DNA of 64,000 nt from Variovorax sp. SG517 (GTDB lineage Bacteria > Pseudomonadota > Gammaproteobacteria > Burkholderiales > Burkholderiaceae_C), in contig NZ_JABMJG010000001.1 of assembly GCF_013376045.1 (NCBI RefSeq), positions 496,001 through 560,000 on the forward strand, given 5' to 3'. The first letter of the stretch is position 1. Each line of letters starts with the position of its first letter. Of the stretch, positions 43,299 through 52,796 are shown piece after piece. The notes below the pieces were generated by a model, which did not search any database, was not told the DNA's origin, and was given only the letters and a program-made list of their open reading frames with translations. The translations under genes and the position numbers were made by a program.

Positions 43299-46200
43299 AT
43301 GGACATGAACCGCCGGCAATTCTTCCGCGTCAGCAGCGCGGGGCTGGTCGGCTCCAGCATCGCCGCGCTCGGCTTCTCGCCGACCGCCGCGCTGGCCGAG
43401 GCCCGCAACTTCAAGCTCGCGCGCACCACCGAGACACGCAACACCTGTCCGTACTGCTCGGTGGGCTGCGGGCTCATCATGTACAGCCTGGGCGACAAGG
43501 CGAAGAACGTGGTGTCCGACATCCTCCACATCGAGGGCGATGCCGACCACCCCGTGAACCGAGGCACGCTGTGCCCGAAGGGCGCCGGCCTGCTCGACTT
43601 CGTGCACAGCCCCATGCGCCTGAAGTACCCCGAGGTGCGCGAACCCGGCGCCACGGAGTGGAAGCGCATCGGCTGGGACGAGGCGCTCGACCGCATCGCC
43701 AAGCTGCTGAAGGCCGACCGCGACGCCAACTTCCAGACCACCAACGCCGACGGCAAGACCGTGAACCGCTGGACCAGCTCCGGCATGCTCTGCGCCTCGG
43801 CCTCGTCCAACGAAACCGGATACATCACGCACAAGGCATTCCGCTCGACCGGGATGCTGGTGTTCGACAACCAGGCACGCGTCTGACACGGACCTACGGT
43901 GGCCAGTCTGGCCCCGACGTTCGGCAGAGGCGCGATGACCAACCACTGGCAGGACATCCAGAACGCGGATGTCGTGCTGATCATGGGCGGCAACGCCGCG
44001 GAGGCGCATCCGTGCGGCTTCAAGTGGGTCATCGAAGCCAAGAAACAGAACAAGGCCCGCCTGGTGGTGGTCGACCCGCGCTTCACGCGCTCGGCCGCCA
44101 TGGCCGACTACTACGCGCCGATCCGCGCGGGGTCGGACATCGCCTTCCTGGGCGGGGTCATCAACTTCCTGCTGACCAACGACAAGATCCAGACCGAGTA
44201 CGTCCGCAACTACACCAACGCGACTTTCATCGTCGGCCCCGACTACAAGTTCGAGGACGGCCTGTTCAGCGGCTACAACGCCGAGAAGCGCAACTACGAC
44301 CCCAAGTCGTGGGGCTACGCGCTCGACGAGCAGGGCATGGCCAAGGTCGACATGAGCATGCAGGACCCGAACTGCGTGCTGCAGGTGATGAAGCGGCACT
44401 ATTCGCGCTACACGCCCGACATGGTGAGCCGCATCACCGGCACGCCGAAGGACAAGTTCCTGAAGGTGTGCGAGTACATCGCGAGCACCAGCACCTCCCA
44501 GCGCACCATGACCATCATGTACGCGCTGGGCTGGACGCAGCACAGCCAGGGCTCGCAGATGATCCGCACCGGCGCCATCGTGCAGCTGCTGCTGGGCAAC
44601 ATCGGCGTGCCCGGCGGCGGCATGAACGCGCTGCGCGGCCACAGCAACATCCAGGGCCTGACCGACCTGGGGCTGCTGTCGAACTCGCTGCCGGGCTACA
44701 TGTCGCTGGCGCGTGACAGCGAGCAGACGCTGGAGGACTACTACAAGACCCGCGCGCTCAAGCCCCTGCGCCCCAACCAGATGAGCTACTGGCAGAACTA
44801 TCCGAAGTTCTTCGTCAGCATGCAGAAGTCGTGGTGGGGCGACGCGGCCACGGCGGAGAACGAGTGGGGCTTCCACTACCTGCCCAAGATCGACAAGCTC
44901 TACGACGTGCTGCAGGCCTTCGAGCTCATGAACCAGGGCAAGCTCAACGGCTACATCTGCCAGGGCTTCAACCCAGTGGGCTCGTTCCCCGACAAGAAGA
45001 AGATCGTCGACGGGCTCTCCAAGCTCAAGTTCCTGGTCACCATCGATCCGCTGCAGACCGAGACCAGCGAGTTCTGGCGCAACTTCGGCGAGTTCAACGA
45101 CGTCAGGACCGCCGACATCCAGACCACGGTGTTCCGCCTGCCTTCCACCTGCTTCGCGGAGGAGGACGGCTCGCTCACCAACTCCAGCCGCTGGCTGCAG
45201 TGGCACTGGAAGGGCGCGGAGCCACCGGGCGAGGCCAAGGGCGACATCGAGATCGTCGCCGGCATCTTCAACCGGCTGCGCACCGCCTACGCAAAGGACG
45301 GCGGCGCCTTCCCCGACCCGATCGTCAAGCTCACCTGGCCCTACAAGATTCCGCACTCGCCTTCCGCGCAGGAACTGGCGATGGAATACAACGGCCGCGC
45401 GCTGGTCGACCTGACCGACCCGAAGGACCCGAGCAAGCCGCCGCTGGCCAAGGCCGGCGAGCAGCTCTCGGGCTTCGGCCTGCTGCGCGACGACGGCAGC
45501 ACCGCCAGCGGCTGCTGGATCTACTCGGGCGCATGGACGCAGGCCGGCAACCAGATGGCGCGGCGCGACAACGCCGACCCGTACGGCATCGGCATGGTGC
45601 AGAACTGGGCGTGGGCCTGGCCGGCGAACCGGCGCATCCTCTACAACGGCGCGTCCACCGACCCCGCCACCGGCAAGCCGTGGATCGCCAGGCGCGGCCT
45701 GATCGCGTGGAACGGCAAGCAGTGGGCAGGTTCGGACATTCCCGACATCCGCCCCGACGCGAACCCGACGGAAGCCGACGCGGTGCGCCCCTTCATCATG
45801 ACCGCCGAGGGCGTAGCGCGCCTGTTCGCGCCCACCGGCATGGCCGAAGGACCGCTGCCCGAGCACTACGAGCCGTTCGAGTCGCCGCTGGTCAACAACC
45901 TGATGCACCCGAACAACGAGAAGGCGCGCGCCAACCCCGCGGCGCGCATCTTCAAGGGCGACCTCGAGAGGCTCGGCGTGCCGAAGGACTTCCCGTACGT
46001 GGCGACCAGCTACCGGCTCACCGAGCACTTCCACTACTGGACCAAGAACGTGCGCACCTCGGCCATCATCCAGCCGCAGCAGTTCGTCGAGATCGGCGAA
46101 GAGCTCGCGAAGGAGAAGGGCATCGGCCACGGCGACATGGTCAAGGTGTCGAGCAAGCGCGGCTACATCAAGGCCGTGGCCGTGGTCACCAAGCGCATCG

Positions 46201-46376
46201 TCGGTCTGCAGGTGGACGGGCGCACGGTCCATACCGTGGGCTTGCCGAACCACTGGGGCTTCATCGGCATCGCGAAGCCCGGCTATCTGGTGAACACGCT
46301 AACGCCCTTCGTGGGCGATGCGAACACGCAGACGCCGGAATACAAGTCCTTCACCGTGAACATCGAGAAGGCCTGA
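43299..46376 (+). CDS. fdnG: Formate dehydrogenase-N/O major subunit, selenocysteine-containing (UGA recoded)
   Basis: Periplasmic molybdopterin catalytic subunit of the membrane formate dehydrogenase: formate to CO2 plus electrons. The 1025-codon frame has an in-frame TGA at 43884-43886 (codon 196) in NQARV-U-HGPTVASL, the position of Sec196 in E. coli FdnG. It is thus selenocysteine, not a stop; the frame continues perfectly to 46376. Other features: twin-arginine signal (NRRQFFRVSSAGLVG), [4Fe-4S] cysteines in CPYCSVGCG and LCPKGAG, and a MoCo-dinucleotide domain. The ATG at 43299 has a GGAGG site. fdnH follows by three bases. Confidence 0.97.
43887..43925 (+). promoter_or_regulatory. Bacterial SECIS element following the fdnG UGA
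   Basis: Directly after the Sec codon the mRNA can form a stem-loop whose tip is GGCC (43901-43904), AGUCU loop (43905-43909), GGCC (43910-43913). The loop carries the GU that SelB recognises, and its distance from the UGA (about 15-25 bases) matches the E. coli fdhF and fdnG elements, whose loops are also GGUCU/AGUCU. It lies inside the coding sequence. Confidence 0.88.
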
Positions 46377-46379
46377 ACG

Positions 46380-47354
46380 ATGTCCTCTCTTCAAACCCTA
46401 GACATCGCCGCCCGCTCGGCCACGACCACGCCGTCGCCCGAGATACGGCATCGGCCGCAGATCCAGCCGGTCGCGAAGCTGATCGACGTGTCGGCCTGCA
46501 TCGGCTGCAAGGCCTGCCAGGTCGCATGCATGCAGTGGAACGACCTGCGCGACGAAGTCGGCACCACGCACGGCACCTACGACAACCCGGTCGACCTCAC
46601 GCCCGCCTCCTGGACGGTGATGAAGTTCTCCGAGGTCGAGCCCGAGGCCGGCAAGCTCGAATGGCTGATCCGCAAGGACGGCTGCATGCACTGCGAGGAC
46701 CCCGGCTGCCTGAAGTCGTGCCCGGCGCCGGGCGCGATCGTCAAGTACGCCAACGGCATCGTCGACTTCATCAGCGAGCATTGCGTGGGCTGCGGCAACT
46801 GCGTCACGGGCTGCCCCTTCGACGTGCCGCGCATCAGCAAGGCCGACAACAAGGCCTACAAGTGCTCGCTGTGCTCCGACCGCGTGGGCGTGGGCCTGGA
46901 GCCGGCCTGCGTGAAGGCCTGCCCCACCGGCGCGCTGCACTTCGGCACCAAGGAAGACATGCACGAGTACGCCTCGGAGCGCATCGTCGACCTGAAGGAG
47001 CGCGGTTTCGCCAACGCCGGCGTGTACGACCCGGCGGGCGTGGGCGGCACGCACGTGATGTACGTGCTGCAGCACGCCGACCGGCCGCAGCTCTACGCCG
47101 ACCTGCCGAAGGACCCGCACATCAGCCCGCTGGTGTCGCTGTGGAAGGGCGTGGCCAAGCCGCTGGCCGTGGTCGCCATGATCGGCGCCGTGGTGGGCAG
47201 CTTCTTCCACTACATGAAGACCGGCCCCATCGAACCCAAGGACGACCACCCCGACGCCGACCGCGACGGCAGGCCCGACGACGTGGCGGTGATCGAGGAG
47301 CCGCCGGCTTCGCCCTCGCCCTCTTCGACGCCGCCCACCGCGCCCCGCGCATGA
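46380..47354 (+). CDS. fdnH: Formate dehydrogenase-N/O iron-sulphur (beta) subunit
   Basis: Electron-transfer subunit passing electrons from FdnG to the membrane cytochrome, 324 residues. Four ferredoxin-like [4Fe-4S] motifs are visible in order: [44 protein letters not shown] and [22 protein letters not shown]-terminal helix ([19 protein letters not shown]) anchors it to the membrane. The last 50 residues are acidic then Pro/Ser-rich, longer than in E. coli. Followed by fdnI. Confidence 0.96.
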   Translation: MSSLQTLDIAARSATTTPSPEIRHRPQIQPVAKLIDVSACIGCKACQVACMQWNDLRDEVGTTHGTYDNPVDLTPASWTVMKFSEVEPEAGKLEWLIRKDGCMHCEDPGCLKSCPAPGAIVKYANGIVDFISEHCVGCGNCVTGCPFDVPRISKADNKAYKCSLCSDRVGVGLEPACVKACPTGALHFGTKEDMHEYASERIVDLKERGFANAGVYDPAGVGGTHVMYVLQHADRPQLYADLPKDPHISPLVSLWKGVAKPLAVVAMIGAVVGSFFHYMKTGPIEPKDDHPDADRDGRPDDVAVIEEPPASPSPSSTPPTAPRA

Positions 47355-47367
47355 GGAGAAGAACGCG

Positions 47368-47991
47368 ATGACACGCTACTACCTTCGCCGCTACCGCGAC
47401 GCCACGCGCATGAACCACTGGTTCGTCGCGATCATGTTCTTCGCCGCGGCGCTCTCGGGCCTGGCCTTCTTCCACCCGAGCCTGTTCTTCCTGAGCGCGC
47501 TCTTCGGCGGCGGGCCCTGGACGCGCATCCTGCATCCCTTCATGGGGCTGCTGATGGTACTGGGCTTCGTGTTCCTGTTCTTCACCATGTGGCGCGAGAA
47601 CATCCTCGACAAGGGCGACCGCGAGTGGATCGCCAACGCGCCGAAGATGCTCAAGGGCGACAAGTCGAGCATGCCGCCAGTGGGCAAGTACAACGCCGGC
47701 CAGAAGCTGGTGTTCTGGGCCTTCGGCATCAGCCTGCTGCTGTTGCTGGTGACGGGCTTCATGTTCTGGAGCCCGTGGTTCGTCGGCTTCTTCCCGATCC
47801 TTTTGCGGCGCATCGCGGTGGTGGTCCACGCGGCCTCGGCCGTGGTGCTGATCCTCTCGGTCATCACGCACATCTACGCTGCCATCTGGGTCAAGGGCAC
47901 GCTGCGCGCGATGACGCGCGGCACGGTCACCGAAGGCTGGGCCAAACTCAACCATCCGTTGTGGCACCGCAAGATGACCCGGGGGGAATGA
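47368..47991 (+). CDS. fdnI: Formate dehydrogenase-N/O cytochrome b556 (gamma) subunit
   Basis: Membrane dihaem cytochrome b that delivers electrons to quinone, 207 residues and four helices. Likely haem-ligand histidines are His17 in DATRMNHWFVAIMFFAA, the one in TRILHPFMGLLMVLG, and His residues in VVVHAASAVVLILSVITHIY. The gene lies 13 bases after fdnH with a GAGGAG site upstream of the ATG. Last gene of the structural operon before a dispersed repeat. Confidence 0.95.
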   Translation: MTRYYLRRYRDATRMNHWFVAIMFFAAALSGLAFFHPSLFFLSALFGGGPWTRILHPFMGLLMVLGFVFLFFTMWRENILDKGDREWIANAPKMLKGDKSSMPPVGKYNAGQKLVFWAFGISLLLLLVTGFMFWSPWFVGFFPILLRRIAVVVHAASAVVLILSVITHIYAAIWVKGTLRAMTRGTVTEGWAKLNHPLWHRKMTRGE

Positions 47992-48000
47992 ACTCTTCCC

Positions 48001-48083
48001 GGGCTTCGCGCATCGCATATCCCGCCCCATTCCGGGGGCGGTGCCTGCGGCCCGGCCGAGTCGGCTCCGCGGTATCCCGCGAA
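48001..48083. repeat. Dispersed GC-rich intergenic repeat, copy B
   Basis: The second copy of the element at 33407-33497, in the 164-base gap between fdnI and fdhE. Same block order: GGCTTCGCGCA, CGGGGGC, GCGGCCCGGC, CCGCGGT and CCGCGAA. The region just after it (CGATCGCGTATCGCGAATCG) is also quasi-palindromic. It may attenuate transcription between the structural and accessory genes (inference). Confidence 0.6.
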
Positions 48084-48155
48084 CAGGCCCGGCCCCTGCG
48101 GGGACTCGGGCGATCGCGTATCGCGAATCGTGCGAATGGCTGTAGAGTCGTCCGG

Positions 48156-49184
48156 ATGAGCAGTTCCAACGGCAATCCACCGCCGATCCGGACCACCCGC
48201 GTCCTCGAGCCGGAGCAGATCGCCATGCAGGCCGGGCGGCAGATGCCGTTCCTGCGCCTGCCGGTGCGCTCCCTCGCCTTTTCCGACCGCCAGCTTCGCC
48301 TGCGCCAGCTCGCGGCATCGCATCCGATGCGCGAGTACCTGATCTTCATCGCCGACCTCGCGCAGGCGCAGCACCAGGTGCTGCAGGACTACGCCCCGGT
48401 CGAGCTGCCCGAGGCCGAAGCGCTCGAAGCCGCCGCGAGGGTGCTCAAGCCCCCGATGCCCGCCTTCGGCTGGACGCGCGATGCGGTGTGGCTGAAGGAA
48501 TTGCGCCGGCTGCTCGCGTTATTTCGCGCAAGACTGCCCGAAGGCTCCGCGCGCGACACGCTCGACCGCGTGGCGGCCGCCGACGACGCATGGATCGACG
48601 CGCAGGCCGACCGGCTCTCGCGCCGCATCATGTTCGGGCTCGACCTCGCGGCCGCGCCGCTGATCGCCGCCGGGCTGCAGGCCTACTGGACGCACTTGGT
48701 GCTGCAGGTGGCCGAGCGCGCAGGCGAGAACATCTACGGCCGCACCGATCCCGGCAACGAATGCCCCTGCTGCGGCAGCGCGCCCACCGCGAGCATCACA
48801 CGCATCGGCGCCGACGAGGCAGGCTTCCGCTACCTGCACTGCTCGCTGTGCGGCACAGAGTGGCACTACGTGCGCATCAAGTGCACGCATTGCGAGAGCA
48901 CCAAGGGCATCCATTTCGAATCGCTGTCGCCGCAGCCCGGCGTGGAAGTGCCTGCCACCGGCGCGCGCGAGGGCGCGGTGAAGGCCGAGTGCTGCGACAG
49001 CTGCGGCCACTACCTCAAGCAGGTCGTGATGGAGAAAGATCCCGAGGTCGAACCCGTAGCAGACGACCTGGCGAGCGTCACGCTCGATCTGCTCGTCTCC
49101 GAAGCCGGGCATCAACGCAGCGGCCACAACCTGATGCTCCTTTTCGGCGAACCCGAAGTTCCCGACGACGGCGGAGGCGGCTGA
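48156..49184 (+). CDS. fdhE: Formate dehydrogenase accessory protein FdhE
   Basis: Cytoplasmic maturation factor for the respiratory formate dehydrogenase before Tat export, 342 residues. The C-terminal half carries four Cys pairs: ECPCCGSAP, LHCSLCGTEWHY, IKCTHCEST and CCDSCGHYLKQV, the FdhE rubredoxin-like metal sites. The ATG at 48156 gives the usual length; the longer open frame before it overlaps fdnI. The stop overlaps the selA start by one base. Confidence 0.95.
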   Translation: MSSSNGNPPPIRTTRVLEPEQIAMQAGRQMPFLRLPVRSLAFSDRQLRLRQLAASHPMREYLIFIADLAQAQHQVLQDYAPVELPEAEALEAAARVLKPPMPAFGWTRDAVWLKELRRLLALFRARLPEGSARDTLDRVAAADDAWIDAQADRLSRRIMFGLDLAAAPLIAAGLQAYWTHLVLQVAERAGENIYGRTDPGNECPCCGSAPTASITRIGADEAGFRYLHCSLCGTEWHYVRIKCTHCESTKGIHFESLSPQPGVEVPATGAREGAVKAECCDSCGHYLKQVVMEKDPEVEPVADDLASVTLDLLVSEAGHQRSGHNLMLLFGEPEVPDDGGGG

Positions 49185-50632
49185 TGGCGATGCCCGAAGA
49201 GTCCGTGGTCCACGGCTCGACGGCAAGGCCCCAGGATCTGCCTTCTGTCGATCAATTGTTGCGCCTCGCCGTGCCGGGCGCATTGCTGGCCGAGCATGGC
49301 CACACGCTCGTGGTGAAAGAGGCGCGTGCGCTGCTCGACAGCCTGCGCGCGAAAGCCGTCGTGGGCAAACTCGCTGCTGCAGAGGTGCAGCCTGATGCAC
49401 TGGGCGACGCACTCGCTGCGCGCATACAGTCGCGCCTCGCGCCGCGCATGAAGGCGGTGCTGAACCTCACGGGCACCGTCATCCACACCAACCTGGGCCG
49501 CGCGCTGCTGGCCGACGCGGCGCTGCAGCGGCTGCTGGCGGTGATGACATCGCCCAACAACCTCGAGTACGACCTCGCCACCGGCAGCCGCGGCGACCGC
49601 GACTCGCTGGTCGAAGAGCTTCTGTGCGCCATCACCGGCGCCGAGGCCGCCACGGTGGTCAACAACAACGCCGCCGCCGTGCTGCTCACCATCGCGGCGC
49701 TGGCGCGCGAGCGCGAGGTGATCGTCTCGCGCGGCGAGCTGGTGGAGATCGGCGGCGCCTTCCGCATGCCCGACGTGATGGCCAGCGCGGGCGCGCGCAT
49801 GGTCGAGGTCGGCACCACCAACCGCACGCATCCGCAGGACTACGAGCGCGCCATCAACGAGCGCACTGCCCTCGTGATGAAGGTGCACACCAGCAACTAC
49901 GCGGTGCAGGGCTTCACCTCGGCCGTCGACGAGGCCACGCTCGCCGGCATCGCGCATGCGCGCGGCGTGCCGCTGGCCACTGACCTGGGCAGTGGCTCGC
50001 TGATCGACCTCGCGCGCTACGGCCTGCCGCGCGAGCCGCTGCCGCAGGAGATGCTCGCGGCCGGCTGCGACGTGGTCACCTTCTCGGGCGACAAGCTGCT
50101 GGGCGGCCCGCAGGCCGGCCTCATCGTGGGCAGCAAGGAGGCCGTGGGCCGCATCCGCAAGTTCCCGATGAAGCGCGCGCTGCGCATGAGCAAGCTGCCG
50201 CTGGCCGCGCTCGAAGCCACGCTGTCGCTCTACCTGCGGCCCGAGCGCCTTGCGCAGGACCTGCCGACGCTGCGGCTGCTCACGCGCCCCGCCGATGCGA
50301 TCCGCGAGATGGCCGAGGCGCTGCGCGAGCCGGTGCAGGCGGCCGTGGCGCCGCGCTTCGACGTCGAGGTGGTGCCGCTGCTCGGGCAGATCGGCTCGGG
50401 CTCTTTGCCGGTGGAGCGCCTGCCCTCTGCAGGCCTTGCGATAGCACCGGCCGGCACCTCGAAGAAGGGCATCGGCACCGCGCTCGATGCCCTTGCCACC
50501 GCGCTACGCGGCCTGCCGCTGCCGGTGGTCGGGCGCATCGCTGAAGACCGGCTGCTGCTCGACCTGCGCTGCCTGGAAGACAGCGCGCCCTTCACGGGCC
50601 AGCTTGCCCTGCTGCACGAGCGGCTGCAATGA
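49184..50632 (+). CDS. selA: L-seryl-tRNA(Sec) selenium transferase
   Basis: PLP enzyme converting seryl-tRNA(Sec) to selenocysteyl-tRNA(Sec) with selenophosphate. 482 residues, normal for SelA. Motifs: LNLTGTVIHTNLGRALLADA, VNNNAAAVLLTIAALA, SRGELVEIGGAFRMPDVM and TFSGDKLLGGPQAGLIVGSK, containing the PLP lysine. The start ATG overlaps the fdhE stop by one base, and the stop overlaps selB, so fdhE-selA-selB are one coupled unit. Confidence 0.97.
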   Translation: MAMPEESVVHGSTARPQDLPSVDQLLRLAVPGALLAEHGHTLVVKEARALLDSLRAKAVVGKLAAAEVQPDALGDALAARIQSRLAPRMKAVLNLTGTVIHTNLGRALLADAALQRLLAVMTSPNNLEYDLATGSRGDRDSLVEELLCAITGAEAATVVNNNAAAVLLTIAALAREREVIVSRGELVEIGGAFRMPDVMASAGARMVEVGTTNRTHPQDYERAINERTALVMKVHTSNYAVQGFTSAVDEATLAGIAHARGVPLATDLGSGSLIDLARYGLPREPLPQEMLAAGCDVVTFSGDKLLGGPQAGLIVGSKEAVGRIRKFPMKRALRMSKLPLAALEATLSLYLRPERLAQDLPTLRLLTRPADAIREMAEALREPVQAAVAPRFDVEVVPLLGQIGSGSLPVERLPSAGLAIAPAGTSKKGIGTALDALATALRGLPLPVVGRIAEDRLLLDLRCLEDSAPFTGQLALLHERLQ

Positions 50633-52536
50633 TCATCGGCACCGCAGGCCACATCGACCACGGCAAGACCACGCTGGTGCGCGCCCTCACCGGCGTCGAC
50701 ACCGACCGGCTGCCCGAGGAGAAGCGGCGCGGCATTTCCATCGAGCTCGGCTATGCGTACCTGCATGCGCCCGACGGCGTGTCGCTGGGCTTCGTCGACG
50801 TGCCGGGCCACGAGCGCCTGCTGCACACCATGCTGGCCGGCGCGACCGGCATCGACCACGCGCTGCTGGTGGTGGCGGCGGACGACGGCGTGATGCCGCA
50901 GACGCGCGAGCACTTCGCGGTGGTGGCGCTGCTGGGCGTGCGCGAGGCGACGGTGGCCATCACCAAGATCGACCGCATCGATGCAGGCGTGCGCGAGGCG
51001 CGGCTGGCCGAAGTGCGAGCCGGCATCGCCGCCCTGCTCGCGCCCACGCCGCTGGCCGGTGCGCCGATGCTGGCGGTATCTGCAACGACGGGCGAAGGCA
51101 TCGACGCGCTGCGCGAGCGGCTGCTCGGCGTGGCGCGGCAGGAGCGCGCGCGAGAAGACGACCTGGCCTTCCGGCTCGCGGTGGACCGGTCGTTCAGCCT
51201 CTCGGGCGTGGGCACGGTCGTCACCGGCACGGTCTTCAGCGGCACGGTGCGCATCGGCGACGAGCTGCGCATCGCGCCGGGCAGCCGCACGGTGCGCGTG
51301 CGCGGCATCCATGCGCAGAACCAGCAGGCAGAGTCAGCGCATGCGGGGCAGCGCTGCGCGCTCGCGCTGGCCGGTGTCGGCAAGGACGAGGTGCATCGCG
51401 GCGAGTGGGTCTGCACGCCCTCGGTTGCGCTCGCCTCGGCGCGCATCGACGTGCTGCTCACGCTGTGGCCCGACGAAGCGAATCCGCTGCGCTCGGGCGC
51501 GACGGTGCATGCGCACCTGGGCGCGAGCGACGTGATGGCGTCGGTCGCGCTGCTCGACCGCGATGCCCTCGCGCCCGGAGAGACCGCCCTTGCGCAGCTG
51601 GTGCTGCGCGAGCCCGTGGCCGCATGGCATGGTGACCGCGGCGTGCTGCGCGATGCCTCGGCCACGCGCACGGTGGCGGGCGTGCGCGTGCTCGACCCCT
51701 TCGCGCCGGTGCGCTATCGCCGCACGCCCGAGCGGTTGCGCACGCTGGCGGCCTGGGCCATCGACGACCGCGCTGCTCGCGTGGCCGCGCTGCTGCACAA
51801 CGCGCCGCTGGGCATCGACACCGCGCAGGCTGCGCGTGCGCTCTCGCTGGCCGACGAAGAGGCACTGCCGCTGCCGAACGGCGCGGTGCGCATCGGCCAT
51901 ACGGCGATCGCTCGGCCGCACCTGGGCGCGCTCGAGGAGCAGATCGCCGAGCGCCTCGCGGATTTCCATCGCACCGCGCCGGACGAGGTCGGCCCCGACG
52001 CACGGCGTCTCAAGCGCCTGGCCGGGCCGCGCACCGACGACGCGCTCTGGCGCCATGCGCTCGACGAGCTGGTCGCGCGCGGCACGCTGGTGCGCAGCGG
52101 CACATGGCTGCATCTGCCGGACCATGCCGCACGCCTCAACGAGGCCGAGCAGAAGCTCGCGCAGAAGCTGCTGCCCAGGCTGACCGACGGCGGCTTCGAT
52201 CCGCCCTGGGTGCGCGACCTGGCCAAGGACTGCGCGGCGAGCGAGGCGATGGTGCGGCAGACGCTCGCGAGCCTCGCGCGGCGCGGCGAGACCTTCCAGG
52301 TGGTGAAGGACCTGTACTATCCCCTGGCGACCGTGGAGCGCCTTGCGGCGATCGCGCGCGATTGCCTCGACCGGCCGGCGGGCCTGGAGGCCGCGAGCTT
52401 CAGGGACGCGACCAGGCTGGGACGCAAGCGTGCGATCCAGCTGCTGGAATTCTTCGATCGTGTGGGCTACACGCGGCGCGTGAAGGACACGCACCTGCTG
52501 CGGCCCTACACGTCGTTGTTCGGGGCGAGGCCGTGA
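50629..52536 (+). CDS. selB: Selenocysteine-specific translation elongation factor
   Basis: EF-Tu-like GTPase that delivers Sec-tRNA(Sec) to UGA codons followed by a SECIS. 635 residues. G1 is [19 protein letters not shown] at residues 3-21, G3 is [10 protein letters not shown]4 is AITKIDRID, and switch I contains [16 protein letters not shown]. The C-terminal ~200 residues form tandem winged helices that bind the SECIS RNA (ending [19 protein letters not shown]). Starts in a four-base overlap with selA. tRNA-Sec is encoded 20 bases downstream. Confidence 0.97.
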   Translation: MIIGTAGHIDHGKTTLVRALTGVDTDRLPEEKRRGISIELGYAYLHAPDGVSLGFVDVPGHERLLHTMLAGATGIDHALLVVAADDGVMPQTREHFAVVALLGVREATVAITKIDRIDAGVREARLAEVRAGIAALLAPTPLAGAPMLAVSATTGEGIDALRERLLGVARQERAREDDLAFRLAVDRSFSLSGVGTVVTGTVFSGTVRIGDELRIAPGSRTVRVRGIHAQNQQAESAHAGQRCALALAGVGKDEVHRGEWVCTPSVALASARIDVLLTLWPDEANPLRSGATVHAHLGASDVMASVALLDRDALAPGETALAQLVLREPVAAWHGDRGVLRDASATRTVAGVRVLDPFAPVRYRRTPERLRTLAAWAIDDRAARVAALLHNAPLGIDTAQAARALSLADEEALPLPNGAVRIGHTAIARPHLGALEEQIAERLADFHRTAPDEVGPDARRLKRLAGPRTDDALWRHALDELVARGTLVRSGTWLHLPDHAARLNEAEQKLAQKLLPRLTDGGFDPPWVRDLAKDCAASEAMVRQTLASLARRGETFQVVKDLYYPLATVERLAAIARDCLDRPAGLEAASFRDATRLGRKRAIQLLEFFDRVGYTRRVKDTHLLRPYTSLFGARP

Positions 52537-52556
52537 ACGACAACGAAAGCGATCAT

Positions 52557-52649
52557 GGGAGGGGATCGTCCCTGGTGGGGCGGCCGGGCTTCAAACCCGG
52601 TTGGTGGCGCCAGCCGTCGCCGGGAAGGTTCGACTCCTTCCCCCTTCCG
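52557..52649 (+). tRNA. selC: tRNA-Sec, anticodon TCA
   Basis: Folds as the unusual selenocysteine tRNA. It has an 8-base-pair acceptor stem GGGAGGGG / CCCCTTCC (one G-U pair), anticodon stem-loop CCGGG-CTTCAAA-CCCGG with UCA at 52591-52593, a long variable arm, and T arm GAAGG-TTCGACT-CCTTC. The discriminator is G at 52649 followed by CC in the genome, so the terminal A must be added. It lies between selB and selD, so all Sec-specific factors are in one place. Confidence 0.93.
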
Positions 52650-52652
52650 CCG

Positions 52653-52773
52653 TCGAGCGGGCATTCGCCTGCTGCGCGATCCGATCTTGCACCTGCGATG
52701 CTCGACGTACCCATGTACGTCTGCGCTTCTCGGCGCAAGCTCGGACCGCTCGCGACGGCGACTGCCCACTCGA
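52653..52773. repeat. Long imperfect palindrome between tRNA-Sec and selD
   Basis: An element of about 120 bases whose halves are imperfect reverse complements. The centre is GACGTAC-CCAT-GTACGTC (52704-52721, perfect). Outer matching blocks are GGGCATTCGCC against GGCGACTGCCC and GATCCGATCTTGC against GCAAGCTCGGACC. It can fold into one long hairpin and separates the rightward tRNA-Sec from the convergent selD, so it may end transcription both ways. The length and design suggest a dispersed repeat unit rather than a dedicated terminator. Confidence 0.7.
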
Positions 52774-52796
52774 CGAGTCGGCGTAGAACCGCTGCT

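Noticed and set aside
43299-46376. fdnG as a frameshifted or truncated pseudogene
   Set aside because: The interruption is a single in-frame TGA at the conserved selenocysteine position with a SECIS hairpin and a full Sec machinery nearby.
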